From NCBI RefSeq assembly GCF_900240305.1, contig NZ_LT964854.1, positions 310,001 to 374,000 on the forward strand: a DNA stretch of 64,000 nt. The letters are read 5' to 3'. Below the pieces are notes generated by a model. It did not search any database, had not been told where the DNA came from, and saw nothing but the letters and a program-made list of their open reading frames with translations. The stretch comes from Ottowia massiliensis (GTDB taxonomy: Bacteria; Pseudomonadota; Gammaproteobacteria; Burkholderiales; Burkholderiaceae_C). The position numbers and the translations under genes are program-made. Of this stretch, positions 16,706 through 24,690 are shown in pieces (the stretch's first letter is position 1; each line of letters opens with the position of its first letter).

Positions 16706-16854
16706 GGCGTGCATCGCGCTGCCATGCGCATCGCCATATCCATATAACCCCGTCTGGCAAGTGAAATTCTTAGAATCCCGCCATCCAGCGCCGGACACGT
16801 TTGCAAACATGCGGCATCCGGCCTTGTTCCTTTTCCCGACCCTAAAAAAAGCAT

Positions 16855-17184
16855 ATGGCCCACGTCGTTACCGAAGCTTGCATCCGCTGCAAGTACACCG
16901 ATTGCGTAGATGTCTGCCCCGTGGACTGCTTCCACGAAGGCCCCAACTTTCTTGCCATTGACCCGGACGAGTGCATCGACTGCGGCGTGTGCGTGCCCGA
17001 GTGCCCGGTGGACGCCATCTTCGCCGAAGAAGACATTCCCAGCGGGCAGGAGCACATGGCCGAACTCAACGCCGAGCTGTCGCACCTGCCGGACTGGAAG
17101 CCCATCACCAAGCGCAAAGGCAGCCTGCCGGATGCCGAAGAGTGGCGCGACCGCACCGACAAACTGGGCGAGCTGCTGCGCTAA
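16855..17184 (+). CDS. fdxA: Ferredoxin FdxA (7Fe-8S type)
   Basis: The 109-residue ferredoxin has C9-x2-C12-x4-C17-x3-C21-P and a second cluster motif CIDCGVCVPECPVD, the pattern of proteobacterial FdxA with a 3Fe-4S and a 4Fe-4S centre. The acidic C-terminal tail (PDAEEWRDRTDKLGELLR) is typical. It is a cytosolic electron carrier and lies 27 bp upstream of a ferredoxin-NADP reductase that is its likely partner. Confidence 0.95.
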   Translation: MAHVVTEACIRCKYTDCVDVCPVDCFHEGPNFLAIDPDECIDCGVCVPECPVDAIFAEEDIPSGQEHMAELNAELSHLPDWKPITKRKGSLPDAEEWRDRTDKLGELLR

Positions 17185-17211
17185 GCGCTTTTTTCTCCCT
17201 GATCACCCGCC

Positions 17212-18300
17212 ATGCCCATGACCGAACCCGCCGCCGACTGCTTTGAAACCGACGCCATCATCATCGGCGCAGGGCCGGTGGGGCTGTTTCAGGTGTTCGA
17301 GCTGGGCCTGCTGGAAGCGCGCGCCCACGTCATTGACGCACTGCCGCAAGTGGGCGGCCAGCCGGTGGAGCTGTATCCCGACAAGCCCATCTACGACATT
17401 CCCGCCGTGCCCGTATGCACGGGCCGCGAGCTGGCCGAGGCGCTGATGAAGCAGATTGCGCCCTTCAAGCCCGTGTTCCACCTGGGCCAGCAAGTCAGCC
17501 GGCTTCAGCGGCAGGCCGACGGGCGCTTTCTGGTGGAAACCACACAGGGCGTGCGCGGCCTGGCGCGCGCCGTCTTCATCGCCGCAGGCGTGGGCGCATT
17601 CCAGCCCCGGCCGCTGAAAGTGCCGGGCGTTGAAGCCTTTGAAGGGCGGCACGTGCTCTACCGCGTGCAAAAACCCGAAGCCTTCGCGGGCCAGCAAGTG
17701 GCCGTGGCCGGCGGCGGCGATTCGGCGCTGGACTGGGCCAACCACCTGGCCGGGCTGCCGCCGCAAACGGCCCCGGCGGGCGTCATCCTCATTCACCGGC
17801 GCGATGCCTTCAGCGCCGCCCCGGCCAGCGTCAGCCGCATGCGCGCGCTGTGCGAGCAAGGCCGCATGCAGCTGGCCATCGGCCAGATCACCGGCCTGGA
17901 AGGCAGCGCAGGCGACGCCAGCCGCCTGGCCGCCCTCAAGCTCACGAGCGCAGACGGCGTCACGCGCCGCCTGCCGCTGGATGCGCTGCTCGTCTTTCAC
18001 GGCATGAGTCCGCGCCTGGGGCCTATTGCCGACTGGGGCCTGGCCATCGAGCGCAAGCAGCTGGCGGTAGATACCGAAAAGTTCTCCACCAGCGAGCCGG
18101 GCATCTTCGCCGTGGGCGACATCAACACCTACCCGGGCAAGAAAAAACTCATCCTCAGCGGCTTTCACGAAGCCACGCTGGCCGCCTACGGCGCGCTGCC
18201 CTTTTTGTTTCCGGGCAAAGACGTGTTCTTCCAATACACCACCACCAGCCCCAACCTGCACCGCGCGCTGGGCGTATCGCCCGATTTGTCGGACTTGTGA
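17212..18300 (+). CDS. Ferredoxin--NADP reductase (thioredoxin-reductase-like type)
   Basis: The 362-residue flavoprotein has an FAD-binding GAGPVGLFQVFELG near residues 19-32, an NADPH-binding VAVAGGGDSALDWANHL near 165, and the C-terminal FAD motif GIFAVGDINTYPGKKKLILSGFHEA. There is no CxxC redox pair in the NADPH domain, which distinguishes it from thioredoxin reductase and fits the TrxR-like ferredoxin/flavodoxin reductases. Two in-frame ATGs (17212, 17218) are close together; either may be used. It follows fdxA directly and is probably co-transcribed with it. Confidence 0.88.
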   Translation: MPMTEPAADCFETDAIIIGAGPVGLFQVFELGLLEARAHVIDALPQVGGQPVELYPDKPIYDIPAVPVCTGRELAEALMKQIAPFKPVFHLGQQVSRLQRQADGRFLVETTQGVRGLARAVFIAAGVGAFQPRPLKVPGVEAFEGRHVLYRVQKPEAFAGQQVAVAGGGDSALDWANHLAGLPPQTAPAGVILIHRRDAFSAAPASVSRMRALCEQGRMQLAIGQITGLEGSAGDASRLAALKLTSADGVTRRLPLDALLVFHGMSPRLGPIADWGLAIERKQLAVDTEKFSTSEPGIFAVGDINTYPGKKKLILSGFHEATLAAYGALPFLFPGKDVFFQYTTTSPNLHRALGVSPDLSDL

Positions 18301-18368
18301 GACCCGCGCGGCGGCTCCCGGGGCCTGTTCGCAAGCGGAGCGCGGGAAGATGGGGCGCAGGCTGCCTT

Positions 18369-18460
18369 TTAGCTCTGTTTTCCATAGCATGATGTCCTAG
18401 AGAAACGGGCGCAAGAGCTGTTTTTGGCCCGCTTGAATTTGCTCCTGTTTTGGATGCATA
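18369..18460 (-). repeat. Family A dispersed repeat (copy A5)
   Basis: It reads TTAGCTCTGTTTTCCATAGC, ATGATGTCCTAGAGAAACGGG, GAATTTGCTCCTGTTTTGGATG. The 536-bp gap between the reductase and ptsI holds this repeat, an exporter remnant and otherwise no gene. Confidence 0.85.
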
Positions 18461-18508
18461 GCTGCCGCTTCTCCCTTTGGCGCAGCGCGGCGGCCCGCTT
18501 CTTGTCTG

Positions 18509-18694
18509 GTGCCGCTCGCCTCATTCATTCAGGGCATGGCCACCACGCGGGGCCTGATCGTCGCCATTGGCGCGCAAAACGCCTTCGTGCTGCGGCAGGC
18601 GCTGGATGCGCTCCTCGGCCTGCTCATGTGGGCGCTGGCCGCCGCGCTGGCGCGGCATGTCTGGCTGGCCGCATGGGCGGCCCTGCCGCAATGA
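18509..18694 (+). pseudogene. Remnant of an ArgO/LysE-family exporter, internally deleted
   Basis: A 61-codon open frame starts with GTG and reads MPLASFIQGMATTRGLIVAIG, then AQNAFVLRQ, which matches the first transmembrane segment of LysE/ArgO amino-acid exporters. It then passes directly into ALDALLGLLMWALAAALA, which looks like the last helix of the same family. Members are about 200 residues, so roughly 140 central residues seem to be missing, without a frameshift. A functional transporter is very unlikely. The identification rests on the N-terminal motif; the C-terminal match is less certain. Confidence 0.6.
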
Positions 18695-18836
18695 AGTAAC
18701 CTGCCGAGGCTGACGCCTGTTTGGGCCATGCTTTTTTGACGCTCCTGCGCTTTTCTCTCCCCCTGTTTTCCGCTCCTGTTTTCCGCTCTGCCTGCGCTGC
18801 ATGGCTGAACGGGCGCAACCCCGTCTTTCCGCTCCC

Positions 18837-20633
18837 ATGAACACGCCCACGGACACCCAAACGAGCTTCACCCTCGCAGGCCAGCCTGCCGCGCGCGGCA
18901 TCGCCATAGGCCGCGCCGTGCTGGCGCCTTCCAGCCGCATGGACGTGGCGCATGACTTCATCACCCCCGCGCAAGTGCCCGCCGAGCTGGCCCGGCTGGC
19001 TGCCGCGCGCGAGGCCGTGGCGGCCCGCTTGCAGCGCCTGCGCGCTGACATGCCGCGCGACACGCCCGCCGAGCTGTCGGCCATGCTGGATGTGCACCTG
19101 ATGATGCTGCTCGACGAGGTGATGGCCGCCGAAACCGCCCGCTGGGTGCGCGAGCGCCACTACAACGCCGAGTGGGCCATTGCCACGCAGCTGGAAGTGC
19201 TCTCGCGCCAGTTCGACGAGATGGAAGACGCCTACCTGCGCGAGCGCAAGGCCGACGTGGCGCAGGTGGCGGCGCGCCTGCTGCGCGAGCTGCGCGGCGT
19301 GCCGGCTTCGCCCCTGTCCGCGCCCGCGCCGCTGCAGGCCCTGCAAGACGGCGCGGCAGCGGCCCTGCCCGCGCCAGCGGGCGGCAGCGAGGCCAGCCTG
19401 GTGCTGATTGCGTCTGACCTTTCGCCCGCCGACATGCTGCAATTCAAAAAGCGCGTGTTCGCCGGCTTTGCCACCGACGAGGGCAGCAGCGCCAGCCACA
19501 CGGCCATCGTCGCCCGCAGCCTGGACATTCCTTCCGTCGTGGGCGCGGGCCAGGCCAGCCAGCGCATCCGGCAAGACGACGTGGTCATCATCGACGGCGA
19601 TGCGGGCCTCATCCATGTGAACCCCGGCCCTGCCATGCTGGAGGAATACCGGGGCAGACGCCAGCAGGCCGAGCGGCAAAGGCAGCGCCTGGCGCAAATC
19701 GCCAGCACTCCCGCCGTCACGCAAGACGGCCAGCCCATCGAGCTGCTGGCCAACATCGAGCAGCCCGCCGACACCGCCGCCGCCCTGGCCGCCAGCGCCG
19801 TGGGCGTGGGCCTGCTGCGCAGTGAATTCCTTTTCATGGGCCGCGAAGGCCGCCTGCCTGACGAAGAAGAGCAATACGCCGCCTACAGCGCCGCCGTGCA
19901 GGGCATGCGCGGCCTGCCCGTGACCATCCGCACCGTGGACGTGGGCGCAGACAAGCCGCTGGACACGCGCCACCCCAGCCCGCACCAGAACCCGGCCATG
20001 AGCCTGCGCGCCATACGCTGGAGCCTGTCAGAGCCGGCCATGTTCCTGGTTCAGCTGCGCGCCATCTTGCGCGCCGCCGCGCACGGCCCCGTGCAAATGC
20101 TCATTCCCATGCTCGCGCACGGCAGCGAAATCCGCCAGACGCTGGAACTCATCGCCAGGGCGCGCGCGCAGCTTCAGGCGCGCGGGCAGGCGCACGGCCC
20201 CTGCGCGGTGGGCGCGATGATTGAAATTCCGGCCGCCGCCCTCACCGCGCCGCTGTTTCTGCGGCATTTCGACTTTCTGTCCATCGGCACCAACGACCTC
20301 GTGCAGTACACCCTGGCCATAGACCGCACCGACCCCGCCGTGGCCCACCTGTACGACCCCCTGCACCCCGCCGTGCTGCGCCTGATTGCCGGCACCATCG
20401 CCGCAGGGCGCGCCCACGGCAAGCCCGTGTGCGTGTGCGGCGAAATGGCGGGCGACGCCGCCATGACCGCCCTGCTGCTGGGCCTGGGCCTGCGCAGTTT
20501 TTCCATGCACCCGGCGCGCATCCTCGCCGTCAAACAGCAAATCCTGCAATCCGACGCCTCCCGCCTGGCCGCCTGGGCGCAGGCCGTCATCGCCAGCGAC
20601 GAACCGGCCGAATTGCTGGCGCAGCGGCCTTGA
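18837..20633 (+). CDS. ptsI: PTS enzyme I (phosphoenolpyruvate--protein phosphotransferase)
   Basis: The protein of about 598 residues transfers phosphate from PEP to HPr. The phosphohistidine site is in DEGSSASHTAIVARSL; the PEP-binding barrel has VGLLRSEFLFMGR, IRTVDVGADKPLDTRHPSP, GAMIEIPAAALT, FLSIGTNDLVQYTLAIDR and the active Cys in VCVCGEMAGDAA. The start MNTPTDTQ at 18837 is preferred; an in-frame ATG at 18801 adds 12 residues. HPr and the mannose-type EIIA lie 33 kb away instead of just upstream, as is usual in related bacteria. In this group the PTS is often regulatory. Confidence 0.95.
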   Translation: MNTPTDTQTSFTLAGQPAARGIAIGRAVLAPSSRMDVAHDFITPAQVPAELARLAAAREAVAARLQRLRADMPRDTPAELSAMLDVHLMMLLDEVMAAETARWVRERHYNAEWAIATQLEVLSRQFDEMEDAYLRERKADVAQVAARLLRELRGVPASPLSAPAPLQALQDGAAAALPAPAGGSEASLVLIASDLSPADMLQFKKRVFAGFATDEGSSASHTAIVARSLDIPSVVGAGQASQRIRQDDVVIIDGDAGLIHVNPGPAMLEEYRGRRQQAERQRQRLAQIASTPAVTQDGQPIELLANIEQPADTAAALAASAVGVGLLRSEFLFMGREGRLPDEEEQYAAYSAAVQGMRGLPVTIRTVDVGADKPLDTRHPSPHQNPAMSLRAIRWSLSEPAMFLVQLRAILRAAAHGPVQMLIPMLAHGSEIRQTLELIARARAQLQARGQAHGPCAVGAMIEIPAAALTAPLFLRHFDFLSIGTNDLVQYTLAIDRTDPAVAHLYDPLHPAVLRLIAGTIAAGRAHGKPVCVCGEMAGDAAMTALLLGLGLRSFSMHPARILAVKQQILQSDASRLAAWAQAVIASDEPAELLAQRP

Positions 20634-20658
20634 GCGCCCGCTTGCCCTGAACAGGCGC

Positions 20659-21546
20659 TCAGGACAGACGCAAGTCAATGGCGCCAAACAGGGGCGCGCC
20701 GTCTTTGGCCCTGGCTTGCAGGTGCAGGGCGTCGCCAGCTTGCAGCCAGGCAGCTTGCAGGCCGCTGGCGCGGCGCTGCTGAATGCTGGAGTGGCCGGAG
20801 GCGGCAGGCGTGGGGCCTGCGCCCAGCAGGCTGCCGGCCGTCAGCGCGCGGGTGCGGGCGCAGGCGGCGGCCAGCTGGCCCAGCGGCCAGGCGCGGCGGG
20901 TATCGAGCAAGCCGGTTTTGCGCCCGTTCAGGCTGGCCTGGAGAGTGAGTCTGGCCACGCCCGCCTGCCAGGCGGGGCCGAGTTCATCGGGCGTGAGGGC
21001 AACGGGGGCGAAAGCGGTGGCAGGGCAGCTATCGGCCCAGGGCGCTTCGCGCAGGCGCAAGGGGCAGGCCAGCGCAAGCAGGCGAATGGCATCCTGCCCC
21101 TGATCGGCGGTGGCGGCGCGGGGCGCATCGGCCACGATGGCGGCCAGCTGCGGCTCAAAGTCCAGCGCGCCGGGCAGGGCGGGCAGAGGGCCGCAAGGGC
21201 CGCGCAAGGTATCCCCCGCAGCCAGAAAGAGAGCGGGAGCGGCGCCGTCTGGCGCGTGGCCTGGCGGCGCGCTCTCCTCTGGCGCGCAGCTTGCCAGCGC
21301 CCACTGAAAGGCGCGCGGCAGCGGGGCCAGACACAGGGCGGGGTCGAAGGCAAAGGCGTGACGGGCGTGGCCGCTGTTGAGCGCGTCAGACAGCGTTTGC
21401 AATTGCGGAGCGATGAAGTTCCAGTCTTGCAGCGCCTGCTGCAAAGTGGCGGCAATGCCGCTGGCGTAGCAGGCGCTGCCCAGATCGCGCGAGACGACAG
21501 CGAGCTGCCCGTCGCGCGAGCCGTCGTGGAAAGAGGCCAATTTCAT
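20659..21546 (-). CDS. Fumarylacetoacetate hydrolase family protein
   Basis: The 295-residue protein starts MKLASFHDGSRDGQLAVVSR at 21546 and continues with the pattern of the longer FAH proteins of Burkholderiales (ALQDWNFIAPQLQTLSDALN, CLAPLPRAFQWALAS). The usual metal ligands are in a degraded-looking context: LDFEPQLAAIVAD replaces the typical F-E-x-E-L segment and GSLLGAGPTPAASGH the G-S-G-T segment, so catalytic activity is uncertain. The frame is open to 21633, but the ATG at 21546 begins the conserved region. It is convergent with ptsI. Confidence 0.65.
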   Translation of the reverse strand: MKLASFHDGSRDGQLAVVSRDLGSACYASGIAATLQQALQDWNFIAPQLQTLSDALNSGHARHAFAFDPALCLAPLPRAFQWALASCAPEESAPPGHAPDGAAPALFLAAGDTLRGPCGPLPALPGALDFEPQLAAIVADAPRAATADQGQDAIRLLALACPLRLREAPWADSCPATAFAPVALTPDELGPAWQAGVARLTLQASLNGRKTGLLDTRRAWPLGQLAAACARTRALTAGSLLGAGPTPAASGHSSIQQRRASGLQAAWLQAGDALHLQARAKDGAPLFGAIDLRLS

Positions 21547-21687
21547 GCGGGCAAGTATGGCGGCTTTCCCTTGGCCAAAGAGCAGGCCCTGCGGCGCTCT
21601 GGGCAGGCCCTCATGCCTGGCGCGGGGCGCCAAAAGAGCGGTTCAGGTGGCTCAGGGCGCGCCAGCACATGAGCAGAAGCGGGCTGC

Positions 21688-21776
21688 TTTTCGCTCCTCT
21701 ATCCATAGCATGATGTCCTAGTGGAAACTGCGCTGAGAGCATTTTTAACCCGCCCAATTCGCTCCTGTTTTTGATG
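21688..21776 (-). repeat. Family A dispersed repeat (copy A6)
   Basis: It reads TTTTCGCTCCTCTATCCATAG, CATGATGTCCTAGTGGAAAC, AATTCGCTCCTGTTTTTGATG. The rest of the 353-bp gap before serS shows no gene. Confidence 0.9.
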
Positions 21777-21885
21777 TCTTTCAGCAGGCAGCCTGGCGGC
21801 GGCCGGTGACAACGGGGCTGAAAACCGGGCTGAAACTGGCGCGGCGGGCCTCTGGCAGCGGGCCTGGGCCGGGCAAGCGCCTTCC

Positions 21886-21891
21886 TACAAT
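21886..21891 (+). promoter_or_regulatory. -10-like hexamer next to the serS start
   Basis: TACAAT lies 8 bp before the serS ATG with no Shine-Dalgarno sequence between. Transcription would begin at about the start codon, so the mRNA is probably leaderless. The -35 is not obvious. Confidence 0.45.
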
Positions 21892-21899
21892 CGCGCTCC

Positions 21900-23201
21900 A
21901 TGCTTGATCCCCAACTCCTACGCAAAGACCTGGAGGGCGTGCTCCAGCGCCTGGCCACCCGCAAAAACCCGCAGCCTTTTCTGGACGAAGCGGCCTTCCG
22001 CGCGCTGGAAGCCGAGCGCAAAGCCATCCAGACCCGCACCGAAGAGCTGCAAGCGCAGCGTAACGCCGCCAGCAAGCAAATCGGCCAGCGCAAGGCCAAA
22101 GGCGAAAGCGCCGACGACTTGATGGCGCAAATGGCCGCCCTCAAAAGCGGGCTGGACCAGTCCGCCGAACGCCTGGCCGCCATTCAGCAGCAAATGGAAG
22201 CGCTGCTGCTGGCCGTGCCCAACCTGCCGCATGAAAGCGTGCCCGTCGGCGCCGACGAAACGCAAAACCTCGAAGTGCGCCGCTGGGGCGAGCCGCCGCG
22301 CTTTGCCTTTGCCGTGCGCGACCACGTAGACCTGGGCGCGCCGCTGGGGCTGGACTTTGAAACCGGCGCCAAGCTCTCCGGCGCGCGCTTTGCCTTTCTG
22401 CGCGGCCCCGCCGCCCGCCTGCACCGGGCGCTGGCGCAATTCATGCTCGACGTGCAAACGCAGCAGCACGGCTACACCGAGTGCTACACGCCCTACATCG
22501 TCAATGACCGGGCGCTGCGCGGCACCGGCCAGCTGCCCAAGTTCGAGGCCGACTTGTTCGCCGCCCAAAAAGGCGGGCAGGAAGGCCAGGCCGAGCCGAT
22601 GTACCTCATTCCCACCGCCGAAGTGCCGCTGACCAACTACGTGCAAGGCGAAATCCTGGCCGAAGCCAGCCTGCCCCTCAAACTCACCGCGCACAGCCCG
22701 TGCTTTCGCTCCGAAGCCGGCAGCGCCGGGCGCGACACGCGCGGCATGATCCGCCAGCACCAGTTCGACAAAGTGGAAATGGTGCAAATCACCCACCCCG
22801 CAAAAAGCTACGAGGCGCTGAATGAAATGGTCGGCCACGCCGAGCATGTGCTCCAGCTGCTGGAGCTGCCCTACCGCGTGGTGCTGCTGTGCACCGGCGA
22901 CATGGGCTTTGGCAGCGCCAAAACCTTCGATCTGGAAGTGTGGCTGCCCGCACAAAACACCTACCGCGAAATCTCCTCCGTCAGCAACTGCGAGGCCTTT
23001 CAGGCGCGCCGCCTGCAAGCGCGCTTCAAAACGGCGCAGGGCAAAAACGAACTCGTGCACACCCTCAACGGCAGCGGCCTGGCCGTAGGCCGCGCGCTGG
23101 TGGCCGTGCTGGAAAACCACCAGCAGGCCGACGGCAGCATCCGCATTCCCGCCGCGCTGCAACCCTATCTGGACGGCAGGCAAACGCTTCAGGCAGCCTG
23201 A
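21900..23201 (+). CDS. serS: Seryl-tRNA synthetase
   Basis: The 433-residue class II synthetase has an N-terminal antiparallel coiled coil (about 27-105) that binds the long arm of tRNA-Ser, then motif 2 in PCFRSEAGSAGRDTRGMIRQ with the conserved Arg, and motif 3 in GSGLAVGRALVAVLENHQ. IPTAEVPLTNYV and the VSNCEAFQARR segment are also typical. It is probably monocistronic, ending at an intrinsic terminator at 23247. Confidence 0.98.
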   Translation: MLDPQLLRKDLEGVLQRLATRKNPQPFLDEAAFRALEAERKAIQTRTEELQAQRNAASKQIGQRKAKGESADDLMAQMAALKSGLDQSAERLAAIQQQMEALLLAVPNLPHESVPVGADETQNLEVRRWGEPPRFAFAVRDHVDLGAPLGLDFETGAKLSGARFAFLRGPAARLHRALAQFMLDVQTQQHGYTECYTPYIVNDRALRGTGQLPKFEADLFAAQKGGQEGQAEPMYLIPTAEVPLTNYVQGEILAEASLPLKLTAHSPCFRSEAGSAGRDTRGMIRQHQFDKVEMVQITHPAKSYEALNEMVGHAEHVLQLLELPYRVVLLCTGDMGFGSAKTFDLEVWLPAQNTYREISSVSNCEAFQARRLQARFKTAQGKNELVHTLNGSGLAVGRALVAVLENHQQADGSIRIPAALQPYLDGRQTLQAA

Positions 23202-23246
23202 GAACCTGCTCAGAAAACCCGCTCCGAGCGCCCTCTTTCCGCCGCC

Positions 23247-23282
23247 AGCCGCCTCGCCCGCATGGGAACAGGCGGCTTTTTT
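23247..23282 (+). terminator. Intrinsic terminator after serS
   Basis: AGCCGCCT and AGGCGGCT form an 8-bp stem around a 15-base loop, followed by TTTTT, 46 bp after the serS stop. Confidence 0.8.
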
Positions 23283-23351
23283 GCGCCAGCGGGCAGGGCA
23301 GAAAAGAGCAAAGAAACGGGTTCTGGCGCGCTCCGTCTGCCTGGAAGATAC

Positions 23352-23438
23352 CAAAAGAAGGAGCAAATCCAGAGGGGTCGAAATGCCGCTTTGCGCACGC
23401 TCCACTAGGACCTCATGCTATGGATAAAGTAGCGAAAT
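23352..23438 (+). repeat. Family A dispersed repeat (copy A7)
   Basis: It reads AAAAGAAGGAGCAAATCC, CGCTCCACTAGGACCTCATG, CTATGGATAAAGTAGCGAAA. It lies in the 373-bp serS-ychF gap; the rest of the gap has the terminator and probable ychF promoter only. Confidence 0.88.
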
Positions 23439-23538
23439 ATCACGGTGCGCCCGCCGCCCGCTCCCGGCCTGCGGACAGGTTGCCGAAAAGCAGGAGCGCC
23501 AGGCCTTCCGCCACAGGGCCTGCGGCGGGGCGCGCCCC

Positions 23539-23544
23539 TAGAAT
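23539..23544 (+). promoter_or_regulatory. Probable ychF -10 box
   Basis: TAGAAT lies 30 bp before the ychF start, in GC-rich DNA where AT-rich hexamers are rare. The -35 is not clear. Confidence 0.35.
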
Positions 23545-23574
23545 GCCCGCTTTTTCCCTCTACTGGACCCCCTC

Positions 23575-24669
23575 ATGAGCCTCCAATGCGGCATCGTGGG
23601 CCTGCCCAACGTGGGCAAGTCCACTCTTTTCAACGCGCTGACCCGGGCGGGCATTGCCGCCGAGAACTACCCGTTTTGCACCATCGAACCCAACACCGGC
23701 GTGGTGGAAGTGCCCGACCCGCGCCTGAAACAGCTGGCCGAGGTGGTCAAGCCCGAGCGCGTGGTGCCCGCCATCGTCGAATTCGTGGACATCGCCGGGC
23801 TGGTGGCCGGCGCCAGCCAGGGCGAAGGGCTGGGCAACCAGTTTCTGGCGCACATCCGCGAGACAGACGCCATCGTGAACGTGGTGCGCTGCTTTGAAGA
23901 CGCCAACGTGGTTCACGTGGCCGGCAAGGTCGATCCCATTGCCGACATCGAAGTCATCCAGACCGAGCTGTGCCTGGCCGATCTGGGCACGGTCGAAAAA
24001 GCCGTGCAGCGCTACACCAAAGCCAGCAAAAGCGGCAACGACAAGGAAGCTGCCGCCATGCTCAAGCTGCTGGAGCCGGTGCAGGCCGCCCTGAACGAAG
24101 GCCGCCCCGTGCGCACCCTGGCGCTCTCGCCCGAAGACCAGGCGCGCCTCAAGCCCCTGTGCCTCATCACCGCCAAGCCCGCCATGTTCGTGGGCAACGT
24201 CAGCGAAGACGGCTTTGAAAACAACCCGCTGCTGGCGCGCTTGCAGGAATACGCCGCCAGCCAAAACGCCCCCGTGGTGGCCATCTGCGCCAAGATGGAA
24301 GCCGACATGGCCGACATGAGCGACGAAGACAAGGCGCTTTTCCTCGAAGAAATGGGCCAGAGCGAGCCGGGCCTGAACCGGCTGATCCGCGCGGCTTTCC
24401 GCCTGCTGGGCCTGCAAACCTACTTCACCGCCGGCGTCAAGGAAGTGCGCGCCTGGACGATTCACATTGGCGATACCGCCCCGCAAGCGGCGGGCGTCAT
24501 CCACGGCGATTTCGAGCGCGGCTTCATCCGCGCCCAGACCATTTCTTTCGACGACTTCATTCGCTACCAGGGCGAGCAAGGCGCCAAAGAGGCCGGAAAA
24601 ATGCGCGCCGAAGGCAAGGACTACGTCGTCAAAGACGGCGACGTGATGAACTTCTTGTTCAACGTGTGA
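23575..24669 (+). CDS. ychF: Redox-regulated ATPase YchF (OLA1-type)
   Basis: The 364-residue TRAFAC-class P-loop protein has the G1 motif GLPNVGKSTLFN at 8-19, NYPFCTIEPNTG as switch I, FVDIAGLVAGASQGEG as G3, and a C-terminal TGS domain (YFTAGVKEVRAWTIHIGDTA, GDFERGFIRAQTI). The G4 motif is non-canonical, as expected for a protein that prefers ATP to GTP. It binds ribosomes and affects oxidative stress responses in other bacteria. The DUF2130 gene follows after 21 bp. Confidence 0.96.
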   Translation: MSLQCGIVGLPNVGKSTLFNALTRAGIAAENYPFCTIEPNTGVVEVPDPRLKQLAEVVKPERVVPAIVEFVDIAGLVAGASQGEGLGNQFLAHIRETDAIVNVVRCFEDANVVHVAGKVDPIADIEVIQTELCLADLGTVEKAVQRYTKASKSGNDKEAAAMLKLLEPVQAALNEGRPVRTLALSPEDQARLKPLCLITAKPAMFVGNVSEDGFENNPLLARLQEYAASQNAPVVAICAKMEADMADMSDEDKALFLEEMGQSEPGLNRLIRAAFRLLGLQTYFTAGVKEVRAWTIHIGDTAPQAAGVIHGDFERGFIRAQTISFDDFIRYQGEQGAKEAGKMRAEGKDYVVKDGDVMNFLFNV

Positions 24670-24690
24670 GGGGACAAAGGAAGGGCCGCC

